Positions 12,794-26,300 of a stretch of DNA of 64,000 nt are shown here, piece after piece (position 1 is the stretch's first letter; each line of letters begins with the position of its first letter). The stretch covers positions 390,551-454,550 of the forward strand of contig VZRZ01007419.1 in the NCBI GenBank assembly GCA_013398175.1, given 5' to 3'. The translations under genes were made by a program, and so were the position numbers. Origin of the DNA: Climacteris rufus (taxonomy: Eukaryota; Chordata; Aves; Passeriformes; Climacteridae). The notes beneath the pieces were generated by a model that worked only from the letters and a program-made list of their open reading frames with translations, was not told the origin of the DNA and made no database searches.

Positions 12794-12910
12794 TGGACTT
12801 TATGATCTTAGAGCCTGGTGCTAAAAACGTGAAGGTTGTGGGTTCAATGCCTGTATGGGCCATTCATTTAAGCTTCTCTTCCAACTCAGAATATTCTGTG
12901 ATTCTGTGAT
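12794..12910 (+). mobile_element. tRNA-derived SINE resembling passerine TguSINE1
   Basis: The stretch 'gcctggtgctaaaaacgtg' then 'gaaggttgtgggttcaatgc' then 'ctgtatgggccattcattta' follows the anticodon-to-3' half of a tRNA-Ile-like sequence. The RNA polymerase III B box is at 12841-12851 (GGTTCAATGCC). It is followed by a CR1-like tail, 'cttccaactcagaatattct', ending in the short repeat 'gtgattctgtgat'. This tRNA-Ile head plus CR1 tail is the known architecture of TguSINE1, which was described in zebra finch and is typical of passerines. The 5' part containing the A box is badly eroded. The element would have used CR1 enzymes to move. Confidence 0.75.
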
Positions 12911-12948
12911 CTATGGGGTCTTTTCCCACCTTTATGATTCTATGAAAA
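12911..12948 (+). mobile_element. Second CR1-like 3' tail abutting the SINE
   Basis: Directly after the SINE tail comes 'ctatggggtcttttcccacc' then 'tttatgattctatga', which is itself a recognisable CR1 3' terminus ending in the ATTCTATG-type repeat. The SINE appears to lie inside, or to have been joined to, an older CR1 tail. Confidence 0.5.
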
Positions 12949-14544
12949 AGTGATGTTGAATCTTCTTGTCTGGTAAAATGAAATATCAGTAATTTAGGAA
13001 AATACACTTTAACAAGGAGAAAAAAAAAGAGAAGAAAATGTTAAAAAAAACAGTGGAAAAGTACAAGAGGAACTGTTTAACTATGGAGAATAAGGACCAA
13101 GAAGAGAAAGTCAGTTAATGTGTTAAGAGACAGGTGGCTATCAGTGGTGTGAGATTGTATGGTTTCTCTCATACCCTAGCTTTCCTGTGAACAGCAAAGA
13201 GTGGTAGAGCTAAAGTATATGCCTGTTTAGGAAATTGAAAGCATTTTTTGTACAGTGATAAAATATCTTTTTGTTGTTTTGTCTCCCCACTTTCCCCCAA
13301 GGCAAAACAAACAAATTACAGAAGTGCCTCTAGCAGAATTTTCCTGTCAGCGTTCTAGGAGTCACGACTTCTGCAGACAGTTTTTGCTCCTCTTGCAGTG
13401 CAGACTTTTACCTATGATACTCATTGCCTAGGGAAAATACTGTGTGTCAATCTATTTAGTTTTTGTATAGTCTTTTCTCCTTTCAGGTGATCCTATCTAC
13501 CTCCATGCTCAACTCAAAATCCTCTTCTCCAGCTCTAGTTGCATTTCTCTTTTGCTGATGCCAAGCTGAGTGGTTCTTCTCCAGCCTCTGCTTCTATAGG
13601 AAATACTCTCCTGAGTTTCTCAGAGTGTATTTTAACTGTCCTTTACAAACAGTAATCATGTAAAAGCAAAAGTGCTCTCTCAGTCCATTTTGTCTCTTCA
13701 AACGTAGATGATAATATTTTCTTTCACTCTGGTCTAAAGATAAAAATTAATGGAGTCTAAAGTCTGTATCAATGCCCTGGTAAGGACTCAGATTGCCTTT
13801 GAAAGCCAGAAAGTTCAAAATATATGATTCTCAGGATAGTAATATTATTGCATATGTAAAAGTAGAATTGTTTTACACAGAAAAAGTAATGCCATGTCAA
13901 GGTCATTGGAGTGTATATTTGAAAAATAAGTATTTCTGATTTATTTCTTGTAACTCTACTGTCTTAATGTGTCGTTAATACCGATTTCAACATTTAAGAT
14001 TCCAATTTTTAATAAATGGAGTAGAAAGGGCTGGAAGATGACATTAAGTTTCATGAAGGACTTAGGGCAGCCTTAAATGCATGTATGTATTATTAAGTAT
14101 TAATAATTAAGTATAGAAGAAACTAACTTTATCTCTCCTTATTAAGCATTTCTAATGAATTTATCGGTCTATTATGAATCAGTATGATTAGACAGCATTT
14201 ATAATGCCTTACAGGGTCTTTTATCTTTTTTTGCTGTTCTTTCATATCAGATCATCTGTATACTAAGAATGCCGCTCAGGTAGGTATTTCCAATACTGTC
14301 TTTTTTATGCTCTTTATAATTTCTAAGTGTCTTTCATGTTAGCAAACAAGCATTCTGATAGGCTCATTTTGCTTATATTAGCCCTATTTAATGTAATCCT
14401 CTTGTAAGGGTTTCAAGATGAGATCTTGGTCTTTACTTTGTCTTTTCCATCCCCTATTTTTTTTTTTTTCTGGATAATAAGTATCTACACAGGTTTTGAA
14501 AAACCCAGCTCTTACAAATTTAGGATTTTTGTTTAAAAGACAGG
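12949..14544. other. Unique AT-rich non-coding sequence
   Basis: No gene or repeat family was recognised. A 29-base segment at 14251-14279 has an acceptor-like left edge and GTAGGT on its right, but it is too short to support as an exon. Confidence 0.4.
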
Positions 14545-15050
14545 ATGATGAGGCTGACTCCAGAGACAGGAAACCAGAATCACATGATAGGGGTAGCCCA
14601 GATCTTCCTGTGCTTCATGCTTGGATTTTCAAGCATTGTAGGAACTGCATTTTCTCTGCAATGCTACCATTGCCCTCAGAATGATAGCAGTGTTTTGTTC
14701 TGTGCATATTGGCAGCATCTGTTACAGTGGCCAGGCTCTTCTCTACAGTAAAGAAGTTTTATTTTATGGTCAGCAGAAGGAAAAATGCATTTTTTCTTGT
14801 TTCATAAGCAGATAATCCCAGTGTTAGATCATCTCGTGTAGATTCAGAGCAGTTCTGGTTTCCTGGAAAGAAACCTAACCACTACAGATCTGCTGAGTGA
14901 TTTGGGCAGTGTCTGACCCTGCCATTGTCTCTGGCCCTGTTCTGGAGTTGCTGCTTTGCATCTTGGCTCTCGTTGGTGCAGTGGCTGGTGCCAGCCTTAT
15001 TGCTGTGCTTGTTCCCAGCTCGCCTTCCCTTGCAGAGCAGTCATCCCTCA
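14545..15050 (+). pseudogene. MS4A-like four-pass membrane protein relic
   Basis: The frame from 14545 contains HMIGVAQIFLCFMLGFSSIV, resembling the first membrane segment of MS4A proteins (pattern G....(V/L)G(V/A)xQI..., then a hydrophobic run). It closes at 14749-14751. Shifting by one base near 14690 gives VHIGSICYSGQALLYS, which loosely follows the second MS4A segment (Y.G.P.WG..F.ISG). About 200 bases on, a third hydrophobic stretch (SGPVLELLLCILALVGAVAG) resembles the third segment, but in another frame with stops between. MS4A proteins normally have about 200-270 residues and four membrane spans, encoded by several exons. Here the pieces lie in about 500 bases with frame changes, which suggests a decayed retrocopy. 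The similarity is judged by eye. Alternatives are a chance hydrophobic frame or a Ly6-like start (LQCYHC), which I consider weaker. Confidence 0.33.
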
Positions 15051-15378
15051 ATGTTCTGTGCATCTCTTCTGCTTTTTCTCCTTCCCTTCTCTAACTGTTG
15101 ACCTTTTTCCTTTTTCTCTACTCCTTAACTCCTTCACTTTCTCTTCTGCTTGCTAGAGAAGGATGTTAAGCTTCTCTGAATGTGAAAGGACTCTGTTGGT
15201 GGAGAAAGAGTACCTGAAATGGCTGCTTGCCATATGAGTATACAGCAGAGTGTATGTTTCAGCTTAAAAGATCGGAAGTGAAAAGTATTTTTTAATGACT
15301 TCTGCCAGATTTCCTTCTCTGTGTGTATGTTCTTGATAAACATATTATCTTTGTAGAACTCAGGTGTATGGCAGAGAC

Positions 15379-15383
<5 letters not shown>

Positions 15384-15420
<37 letters not shown>
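15384..15420. repeat. Homopolymer tract, 37 T
   Basis: An uninterrupted run of T. It may be a replication-slippage expansion or the poly(A) tail of a minus-strand retrocopy, but no donor gene is recognisable on its right side and no target duplication is evident. The reported length may be imprecise because such runs are hard to sequence. Confidence 0.9.
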
Positions 15421-15421
<1 letters not shown>

Positions 15422-18400
15422 TCATATGGCAGCATGAATAAAGCACATTTACAAGTGGATCTTTATCTGAAATATCAGAGTTTTCCAGGGACCCAGTTTA
15501 GATAAGGGCTGATTCTTCACATATACTTGAAAAGCACAGTCTCATTTCTTATTGCTGTAGTTATGAACTACACCAGTGGGTACCTGACTGGAGAGTGGGC
15601 AGAACCAGAGAAGTGTAATTCTACCTTTGCTTATAAAGGTGCATTAGTATTAGCTTTAGGCTAGTAATTTATAAATAGTAACTCAGAAATTAAATCAATA
15701 TCTAAATAAGTCTTGCTGAAATTAGCATTTGCTTGTGTGGTGTGATTATGCAGATAATAGAGGGGGGCACAAGCATGCTCTACTTACATAGGAATAATTG
15801 TTTCTATATTTATTTTTCCATGTCCAGTTATTAAATTCAGAAAGCACTTATCTTTTTGCCTCAGTCTGTGCTGATAATGAAGATGTTCTGGACATCCATG
15901 ATGTGATTCTCTTAGAGCTTGCTTAGCTACCAGCACAGTGAGATTAATCTGCATGAAATGTTTTCCTGCCACAAACAGATGACATCTTCTAATGTAGCAT
16001 ACTTTGGGGGAAATGTCCTTCAATTCATCCTCTGCAGAATAGGAATAATGTTCATTCCCAATCACAGTTCAGAAGTGGCATTGTGAGAATTAAACAGTTA
16101 ATATCTCTGCAGTTGAAGGGGGTAATGTTTGTGCATAATATTACTGGTTGATAGGTGTGATTCCAAACTATGACTAATGGCAAAGCACAGTTGTTATTCC
16201 CACATTGCCATTAGGGATGAATATATTATTTTAGCATGTTCTCCACCCACAGAAATTTCTCAGTCTCTTTTAATTTGCATGGCATTTTACAAACAGCTTT
16301 TTAGGAAAATTGAGAGCATTCAGGAAAAAGAAGCTTGGTACAAAAGAATCATATTGCATTGCCAGCCATATACAATCAAAATCACAAGTTAGAAAGCAAT
16401 CTAACTGTTAAGGAATTAAAAGTGAAGGTAAGCATCTATTTGAGGGATGCAGTGCAGACCATAATCATTATGCATAACTGCCAGTCTCTGAGCCAAGCTG
16501 TGTTCTGGCAGAAAGAAAGAGAACAGTTCAGCATGTAGAGACAAAATCTGAGAAAATAAGTAAATGTTATTAAAACTAGCTAAGGAAAGTATTCTCTAAG
16601 TTTGCCTGGTTTGTTTGAGCTTAAAGCTAAAATGTGATGATTTAGGGGGGCACCTAATCTCTTTCCTTATTAATATTTGTCCTTTGAATGAAGATAACTT
16701 GAGAATTCACAGTAATTAAGACCTTTATTAATTCCATTCAAATTTTCATATGCAAAGAACTTGGAAAATCTTGGAAACTGCAGCAGGGAAAGAGACTGAG
16801 TGAGCAAAAAGTAGAATACCTAGTAACTAATAGGTCAAGACTGAGCAAAAAAAAAAAAAAAAGGGTATTTGAGCTTTGCAGTTCCATTTGATTCCCAGAC
16901 TAGATTTATGCCAACTCACTATAGTTTAAAGCAGTCTTGGAGATATTCTAAAGTCTTCCAACTGTCATCTAAATTACAGCCTGCCAACTGAGAAGACAGA
17001 AAGTCCGGCACTGCCCCTTGTGCTTCCTTTACTGAGGCTGGAAGCTGAAGTGCCAGCATTGGGTCTGCCAGAGGGACTCTGTACCAGTTCTGCAAACACA
17101 GGAAAGTTCTTGGCTGGGAAAATTGAATTGGTTTCTTGTCTCTATGTGACCAGAGCAACACAAAGGGATTCAGAAAAGCTGGAGAGACTGAGCTTTTCAG
17201 TCTGTTATGTGTATTTGATGCATTTTGTGCTATCTTATTTGGAAATAAATCTAGGCATGTACAGAAAGGAGCTGATCCAACATGACTTTATTGCCAGAGT
17301 TCCAGCAGCTTGCTTAATACTGTGTAATATTTTATGAGTTACTGACAAATTCACAGGTGGGGTTGTCAGGCTAACCATATGGTTGGCTTTAGAGGAATGT
17401 ACCTGTTTGTTTGTTGGGTCAATTTTTTGGTTGATTAAGACATTGTCAGTTAGCTGACCTTCAAGTTTAGTTATCTCAGAAACCGCTGTTTTCTGGAGCA
17501 GCCTCAAGACTGGCAGTGACAAACACCTGAATTGAACTTAAGTTCAGCAATTTACCTGAAAAGTGTCAAGTGAACAGCTGTACTAGATCACTGTGGAGAT
17601 TTCACTTGTCTCCCTAGTGAATATGGCAGGTGGGACAGTGTTCTGTTATACTCCAGAGAAATTAGACTTGTCTTCAGGTTTAGCTTGTTTTTCTTTGTTG
17701 TATTTCTGTGGTAGTACATAAGAGGACATAATTTATGCAGCATGTCAAAACATAGTGGATTTATTTTGACTGTCTGGTGTGATGCCTCTATAGTTCCTCC
17801 AACTTAGCAGCATTAGTGTTTTGACTACCAATTTAGATTCCTAGTAGGAAAAGAGGATCAAAAACTTCTATGCCACAGCTTTTCTTCTTGGTCCCTACCC
17901 CTTCTGGCACTCAGACTATAAGTGAAAATGGGAGTGATGAAGACCTTGCACTTGTTCTGTGGCTTTACTTTTGTCCTCTGTTTCGTCTCTGGTGTGTTTT
18001 TTAGAGACCTGAGAGCTGCTGCAATTTATATTACTCTTCCCTATCATTTTGGACCCCAAAAGAAGGAGGACACCATCTGTATGGTGGTTACCAAGAATCA
18101 TTTTTACATGATTTGAGACCCCTGTGCTATCTGATATAAATGGCCTGAGTGAACCTGTTCTCCAGCCATCTGGGCAAGGCTGTATATATCATGATTTTAT
18201 GAGCAGCAACAGCTTTTCCATCAGTTATGATGATCTGTAAACTCAGTGCCAATTGCCTTCATGTCATCTGAGAAAATGTGCACATAGCACAGGATTTCAC
18301 TGGATATAAGGTTGTTTTGCGCTCCAGTGTTGATTTATTGTAGGTAGGTATTACTTGAATATCAAAAGGATAATAATGGAAATTAAAGATATTATTGCAA

Positions 18401-20237
18401 GATTTGGTGGGAATGGTCTTGGACAGCTGAAGGATATTTGGGATAAAAGGTGATGAGCTGGCTACAGTAGAGGTACTGTTAGAACCTACTAAAGTAGAAA
18501 ATACTATTAATATGAGTGAACTATTTCTTCCTTTTGGGAATTCAAAAACATCAGTAATGTGTGTTGTGAAGTTAGATACTATGTCACTTGCCAAGTGTCA
18601 CTTGGCACTCTTGGAAATACTTGGAGATCTGCTGATTTATTAATATATTGTCCGCTGCTGTTTATATGATCAGTCATCTGCTTTCCTTGAATGTCTAACA
18701 GCCCTCTGGGAATTAATGCTGTATTTCTACCCATGCTAATCAAAAGTTGGTATACAAGGAAGAGTATGGTATACAAAGTGTTTCTGCTGTCAGGAGAGCT
18801 ATAGTGAACAAGAAACAGTGAACATGATCTGTCTGTGAATCAGCTCCTGCATGCTATCTCCTGTTTTGCTCTTTCCTCTTCATTTTTTTCTCCTTCTATA
18901 ACAGCCATCATCACAGAGTAATTCTTCAATTAATTATTATTTTAAAGGAAACAGGAAATAAATGAGCATTTTGAAAGCACAGACAAGAGGCACTTGTCTC
19001 TAATTCATCAGAAAATTTGACACTTTCTGGTTAGAACACTTTTATAGGCACACAGCATACTGCAGTGATTTTGTCTATGGAGAATTCATTCCTAATTCCT
19101 AATTCCCTGCTTCATGGTGCTACTTATTAAAGCTCAAGCGTTTTAGACATTTCGTTTATGCAGTAGTTAGCATGTGCATTCTGAACTAGTGATTATTTCC
19201 CTAGTGTCACTATTTTTGCCTACAGTGCATTATAGATACTCTTACACAAACAATTTTAGTCACCCTCACAGTCAGTACCTATTGTTTCTACTATGGTGTT
19301 GTCTTTTCTCTGCAAGGATTCATTGAATTCATTGGATTCATTAAATATTTTATTGTGATAATATATAGCAGTAGAAATAGAATTGCTTTTCATAGTAAAA
19401 TAGTAAAATAATTAAATTAGTGAAAAATTTTAATGTCAGTTATGCAGAAAGAGGTTGAGTATAACATGAATCATGTCTGCTGTTTCTCTTGCATTTTAAG
19501 ATCACTTCTTAAAGCCTTATGGTCTCTTAAATTAGACACTACTTCTTTTCTTTTAGCACTATCCAGTGTTTGGCATTGGCTCAGTGATAAACCTATCACT
19601 TATGTACCTTTAGAAGCACTTCTCTATTACAACACAGTCCTACCATCTGCTTTGTATTTTAGACTTGTTTAACCATACCTATAGAATATTAGTTCCCTAC
19701 AAGAAGGTACAGTTAAAAAAACAGCTAACAAAATTTACTATTTTGACCTCTTTATCTTATATTTTTGAGCTGTTGCTGGTTGCTGCACTAAACAAAAGTT
19801 CTGTCTAAAGCTCCAGCCTTGAACTTTGACACTGGCTAGAGATTGTCTTCAGATTCCAGTGATAAATTTTAACGCATGTATGGTGACAGATGACTCAGAA
19901 AATTATTTCAAATTTTAACTAAGCAGTTGAATACATTTTTAATTAAATTGATTCAGTTCTTGTTGAGATTATTTTTAAAGTACTTTTAAAGACTATTTTT
20001 TTCCTTCTCTCTATTCTTCCTTAGTCATCTTATGGCCACCCTGTGGAGCAGAAAAGTAAACTTGACAAAATGTTAATTTATCCAGGGCAGTTCTAGAATT
20101 TTTTTTTCATATTCTGGACCTCTCCTGCTCTCTTCTTTGGCAAATACTAGGTTTTTTTGGTAGGCTTTTTCAGTATTATTTCACTCTTTGGATGTTGGAA
20201 ATGCATGTAAGGCATGTTGAGCATAAAGTGAGAAGGT
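15421..20237. other. Unique AT-rich non-coding sequence
   Basis: No supportable gene was found. There is a run of 17 A near 16846-16862 and a short inverted repeat at 18589-18607 (8-bp arms TGCCAAGT / ACTTGGCA, 3-base loop). A 64-codon plus-strand frame from 17922 begins with a hydrophobic stretch, but it has no family match that I recognise and no gene context. Confidence 0.45.
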
Positions 20238-20340
20238 GTTCAATGATCATCTAGTCCAACATTTTTAATACCTATTTTCTGTTTCAAGGGCTGACCTTAA
20301 AACAGTTCCAGCTTGTTCTGATGATCCTCACAAGTTACAA
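20238..20340 (-). mobile_element. Short CR1 3' tail, minus strand
   Basis: The plus strand contains 'caatgatcatctagtccaac', the reverse complement of the conserved GTTGGACTAGATGATC end of avian CR1. The adjacent 'gggctgaccttaaaacagtt' plausibly continues it. It is strongly eroded and 5'-truncated, with no coding part. Confidence 0.55.
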
Positions 20341-23300
20341 GTAAACAGCAACTAACTGGCTTTTGAAAGTATAGTTATTTTTGGTTCGGTAGCAAAGCAG
20401 TCAACTTTCTATCAGTAAATAAATGTAGAAGAATATCTCATTTGTGAAAAAAACCCTGTAGCTCCTGGGTTCTGTATAGGGATATCATTAGCTTTCACAG
20501 ATATGGAATTAGACCTTGATGTATCATCTTTTTTTCTATTTATTGGTCAGTAACAAATTTGTACAATGAATCAGGAAAGAGTTTATGAATGTTGTGGAAT
20601 AGGGTAAGAGGGTGAGGAGAATTCAGTGTCTTGCATCTGGAGAGAACTTGCTAAAATGATGAAAGAGGTTGGGTTTAGGGGAAAAGGGGTCATGAAGCTG
20701 AAAACTAAAACACATACCTGGATCTCACAATAATTAATAGTAAATATTATAATGGAGTGTATATGTTGTAGACTTACCCCCCTTTTACTTGATTTTGAAT
20801 ACATGGCTAATTCACTAGAACTACTTTTATATGTAAAACAAGCATACAATTATTTTATCTTGTCTTTCTGCCTTAGCGGAAGAGCAGTGAGCACTGTGCA
20901 GGACTGTGTTTGTACTGGAGCTTGTGCAGCCTAGCTGGTTGTAGAAGCATTTGGCCAATGTTGGCCAAGGTTAGCTTGGATGTTAGAAATCAGACCCCTT
21001 GACAGAAAGTTGCAGTGACACATATTAAATACTTGCAAAATAAGTGTTTGAAAAAGGCATACTGAATGGAAGGAAATGGCTACTTGGTAAGTGCAAAACA
21101 CTTGAGTTCAGATATAAAAGACAGAAAAAAATTATCAGCTGTTAACAAGAATCAGAAACACTGCACTGTAACAATAGAGATAAGTATAAATGTTTAAACA
21201 GAGCCATTACAAAGAGATGAAACATGGTTTACATTATGAAGCAGGAGCAGTTCTGTGAGTAAAGCAGTTTACAGCACGAACCTTTGTAACAACAGTCCTC
21301 CACTGACATCATACTCGTTGAAACAATAGTTGTTACATAATGAAATGGCATAAAATGATACCAACAAAGTTTTGTGCCCAAAATATACAAAACTCAGTTA
21401 CAATGTATTTTAGATCCTATACAACATATAAGCTTATGTAAAAAAAAAAAAATTTATTTGTTCTACACAGCAGTTGTAAAATCGAATGTATCAAAAGATC
21501 AAACAGCTTTCTCCTCAAATGAATCTAGAAGTCAAAGAGACCTTCAAAATAAATTTTCAAGGAACCATGAGCTCCTGACAAGAAGAGAAAAGCAATGATT
21601 GTAATCACTGCTTCTGTTTAATCTCTAGGAATAACTTTTATCTTCTTGAGGTGTACTTTTGTATATACAATGCAAATTTCAGAAAAATTGGTGCATCAGA
21701 ATGTAAGTATTGCACCCAAAAATGTACATACTGTATTGGAAATATTCTGCCCTGAAATTTCTCTCTTGTTAGACAAATTACTGCTCTTTTCTACTTAAAT
21801 AATATTATATTGGAAGCTGACTTTCATTTCAATGTAATTTTTATTCATAACAAATAAGGTATTCTTCTAAAGTTCTTCATTTTCTTCTTTTTTCAGAGAG
21901 ATTTGAGATATAAAAATAGAAATGCATTTAATGGTGCAAAGTGCCTAGGGGCTTAGAGCCTGCAATTTAATGTTTTATTCATGATTTTCCACAATAATTG
22001 TAGTTACCTGTTGATCTTCATACTATTCTTTACAATATTGCTTTGAATTTAAAATTAATGACATGATTTTTTTTTTCTGGAGTTTCAAGATCCGTTTTTC
22101 AGTCAAAAAACCAGATATCCATATGCAATTCACAGTGAGCACTTTTTGCAAAGTGCTCAACTACTGAATTATTTAATATTTTACTTCATCTATTTCTGTT
22201 TGCAAGAACTGCTTCCTTTCTGTAGGCAGTAATACCCCTGACTTGCTTTTCATTCATATTAAGCCTAATTTACTACTGGTTTTGTGAACTACCTTAGGTT
22301 GAATGAGAAACAAAATAATGGTGAAGGTTATAAAGCAGAATTTCCCCTTGCAACTTAAGCTACTCTGCAGTACTTACAGTGTGCTTGAGGTTATGTTGAG
22401 TGCTAACTTTTCAAGAACACCAAAACCAGAAATCTATTTCTTTATCATGGGCAAGATTCCATCTGTACAATGAAAGAACATCCAGACTTAGTCTCCTTCC
22501 AGAGCTACAACTGAATGAGAATTCTGAGAAGGGACTTCTGGATGATGACATTACAAAGTCATTCACACCACAGGAAGACTGGGATGAAAAAAACTTATGT
22601 AGCTCTATTTAAAGCATGTTATACTTGGGCAGATCAGGTGATTGGGATATCAGCTCTCCTCTTCCCTGCTTTTAAATGCTTGGGTAAACAGAATACATTG
22701 TTAGCAGTTGGCCCTGATTGACTTCTTCAGGCAAGTGTTATATTTGAAATTCTAGCTGATTTTTATGGTGTCACAGTTGAACATCTTCAATGAACTATTT
22801 TTAGAGTAGAAGATTTTAAGGCGAGACCGCAATGGTAATTTTCTTTGATGTCTTGTGTAACACAAGGCATACTTTCTGCATGAACACCACTAAACTGTAG
22901 TCAAAAAAAGCTGTACAATCACTTAGAACCATTCTGTTTATCATAATATTCACATGAAATTGGCTTATTTACATCCCTATGAACTAATGTATGAATTATT
23001 AACAACTATACAGAGAACTTGTAAGAAAAGTGCTTTGGCACTATTTATCTGAGCAAGTAAAGTTATCTGAACTTTATCAGTTGGAGGTACAGAACTGCAG
23101 TGGTAGAAGGAACTGTCCAGGGATGAGAAGAATTTGGTATAATATGGTATGTGAGATATTATATCAAGATGGTGGTATTATTATTATTAATAATAATAGT
23201 TTATCATACAGATTTTTTTTTTCTCTTTCTCCTTTGCCCCTCTCCCCCACCCCCAGTTTCCAAATGTAATAAGTTTTGCATTATTGAGATGGTGAGGATA

Positions 23301-26300
23301 CTAAAGCTGAGGTGACTCAGTGATTAACATTTCAGTGATTAAAGTATGAGTTTTTCAATTGTTGTATTTATAGTATTATAATTCTCAATTCTCAATATAC
23401 AATTCTCACATTTCCACCGTTCCTGAATGGAGAAAATTAGCACAGAAGAATAACCTTTCTTTCTGTCTCAAGCAGTGTAGTGCATCCTGCGTTCTGGGGT
23501 TTCAAGTAAACATGTGGGCGTTAATCTTGTTTTGTCATAGCCAATTCCTGGCTTGTAACTGGAAGTCAGAAAGTGATATTAAAGGTCTTTCCTAACAGGA
23601 AAACAGATTAGTTAATGTAATAAGCCTTCTGCATACAAAAGCTTTGTATAAAACCAGTTATGAAATCTCATGCTAACCTGAGCCATATAATACGCATTCA
23701 GTGTGGAAAGCAATCTAATCAATGATCTATTCTTTCCCTGAGAAAATGATCAGGGAACATATAAACACGTAATTCTTTCCTGAATTAGGTGCTCAGTCAC
23801 AGAATACATTTCAAAGTACCTCTAACAATAGTGAGCATATAGTGCAACATATGAGAAATAGTGAACATGTGGTAAAAAGAAAACAATTATAGCAAGAGTA
23901 GCTACTGACAATAGAGATTGGCAGATAATTTAAAAATGGCACTCAAACAAAACCAAAATATATCTTAAAGCATCAGCAAGAGAACTTCAGTGGATGTAAA
24001 ATGGAATTTGCTCTATTTTCCATAGAGAACCATAAAAAATATAGTTGAAATCTGTGACATATTTTATTAAAATGCAGTATATGCCTCTTAAATTAAATTT
24101 TAGCATAGGAAAAATGTCATTGTGAGCTTTATATGTGAAAATTCACTCAACTCATTTTTATCAGTGGAGCTGTAAAACATTCTAATAGCAGATACTTTAT
24201 CTTAGCAGTGAAGCTTTCAAAATGGACAAAACACGCAATACTACCCAATTCTGTAATTAAGGTCTTTGTGTTGTCTTTTGCACAAGTACTTCCAGAAAAT
24301 GAAGTAATTGCATAAAATGATTTGCAGAGACCTTGTAGGTGATGTATGTTTACATGGTAGAGCAATATAAATTTCTGCTCTGCTCTAGATTCTTATTGAT
24401 AAAGTACTGTTACTAATGAGAGTGTAAGTTTTGATGGGCTCTGCCTTTCTCAGATTTCTGGCAGTAGCTCTATTAAGGCAGCCTGCACCCCCAAATCCCT
24501 TTATGTCTCTAGTTCTTTAATAATGGCCAATCAGGTCTGTATCAGCATGAATTATTTATTGAATAGACACAGGAAAACCAGACATAAGACTTTAAACAGA
24601 CACAGGATAAACAAAAAGGAACTACTAGTGGATATATATGGTGCACGATAAATGTGCCCATATTACAGCTAGTGAAGAAATAAGTACAGATTAGGAGCCA
24701 ATGTAACATACCAATGAATGATAGTAGTGTACAGAAGCTTCCTGTTGCTCAGCTTCTAGAAGAGAAAATCAGAGCCAACATAGCTTCATGGAGAGCTCCC
24801 CACACACTCAAAGTGTGTGTAAGAGGCCTCTGCTTTGTGAAAGTTATGGTGTGCTTTTACAGTTTGTAAAGTAGAGTGTCTGTCAGTCACAAATTCCATC
24901 TTATGTTCTCGGATCTTGCTTTCAAGGCAAGATGTTTATAGTTAGCTGGGAGTGTTAGCTCCTTGGCACTGACGTAACTCACTATGAGGCAAGTTGTGTG
25001 GACTGACTGAGCCACTGGGGGAAGATACCCTGATTTGTGTGTCACCTAACAAACCAGCAGATAAGCATCTTGACAGCAGGAGATGAGGGTCCTGGCACAA
25101 GTACCAAGTGCTGAGACATGTGTGAGGGCTGTTTCCTCTCATATGTTATATTTGTACCATGACTATATTGAATATGTGTGCAGTGGTTTTTTTTCTACCT
25201 GTTCTATATGGGGAGGGACAGTGCAGTATCTAGAAAATGTATAATCTTTTTATTCAGAGAAAATTTTCCTGCCTATGTGAAATCACAGGTGCCATTGCAA
25301 CTTCTGTTTATGTTCCTGGCAAAATCTGTAAGTTCTTATATCTGCAGTGGAGGTACTTTTGATAACCAGAGGAGGTGCTTGAACTTTCTGGTTTTGCTCA
25401 GATTCCTAAAGCTTAGAGGTTTTTTTTACGCTTTTTTTTTCCCGACTGTGTGTCACCCACAGCTTGCAAACATTAATATTTTGGATGTTTGGGAATAAAT
25501 TCACAGTTTGTACCCTGTCTGGAGAATAAAATGATTATCATTGGCTCATTTCGTGGCTTTTTCTGTTGGAGGCTGCTGTTAGTGAAAACATAGTAGCTAC
25601 ATTGTCCCTGTACTGTGAAATATATTGAACACTCTAAAAAACATTAAAAGAACCCAGTGGCCTTAAGGATGTGTGCACAAAGAAGCCTATGTAAAGGTCT
25701 GTGCAGCACACTGATGTTTTTGAGGATTTTGGTTTGTTTGGGGTTTTTTTTGCATTAAAAATGTTTTTCAGAAATAGTTGCTAGAACCAGTACTAGAGAT
25801 CACAAATTGTCATTGAAATGATTGTTTTTTAAAAGCAATTGAGCTGCAAGGGTGGAATATTGGCAAGATTTCATAATGAGGTAAAAAGATAACATTGTTC
25901 AGACTGTAATTCTTTATGTTCCTATAAACATGGGTAGAAATTCAACATTATGTTTCCTTTGGGCTTCCCTATCTTCTTTGACCTTCAAGCTATTCTTTCA
26001 TTCTGGTGGCAGTATGTGTATGCAAAAGGAACTGATGTATTGATGAAAACAACCTATGCTTTTAGATTGTTTTAAGAGTAGTAAGGAATGTAATTTAAAA
26101 TAATCTATTCTTATTGTTAAGAATTAATTGATAATAATTACTAATGGCCAAATGGCTTTAGGAAACATTAAATACACATCTCTTTAGTGGATTGCTGAAA
26201 CATTTTCTTTCAGCAACAAACTGAAACATCATCAGGTCAGGTGTGCATTTCTTCCTTCAACTTAGTGGAGAGCTTTGAAGTCAAATTATCATGTACAACG

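Noticed and set aside
12794..12870. A functional tRNA gene
   Set aside because: Only the 3' half and B box are recognisable, the A box is eroded, and the CR1-like tail marks it as a SINE.
14251..14279. Possible 29-base microexon (acceptor-like left edge, GTAGGT on the right)
   Set aside because: Too short to support; joined to the candidate exon at 6106-6260 it would give a stop after a few codons.
14620..14700. Ly6/uPAR-type start (LQCYHC after a hydrophobic stretch)
   Set aside because: The later cysteine pattern of Ly6 domains does not follow; the MS4A-like reading explains more of the region.
17922..18116. Small frame with a hydrophobic start suggesting a secreted peptide
   Set aside because: No family recognised, no promoter or splice evidence; hydrophobic stretches are common in T-rich DNA.
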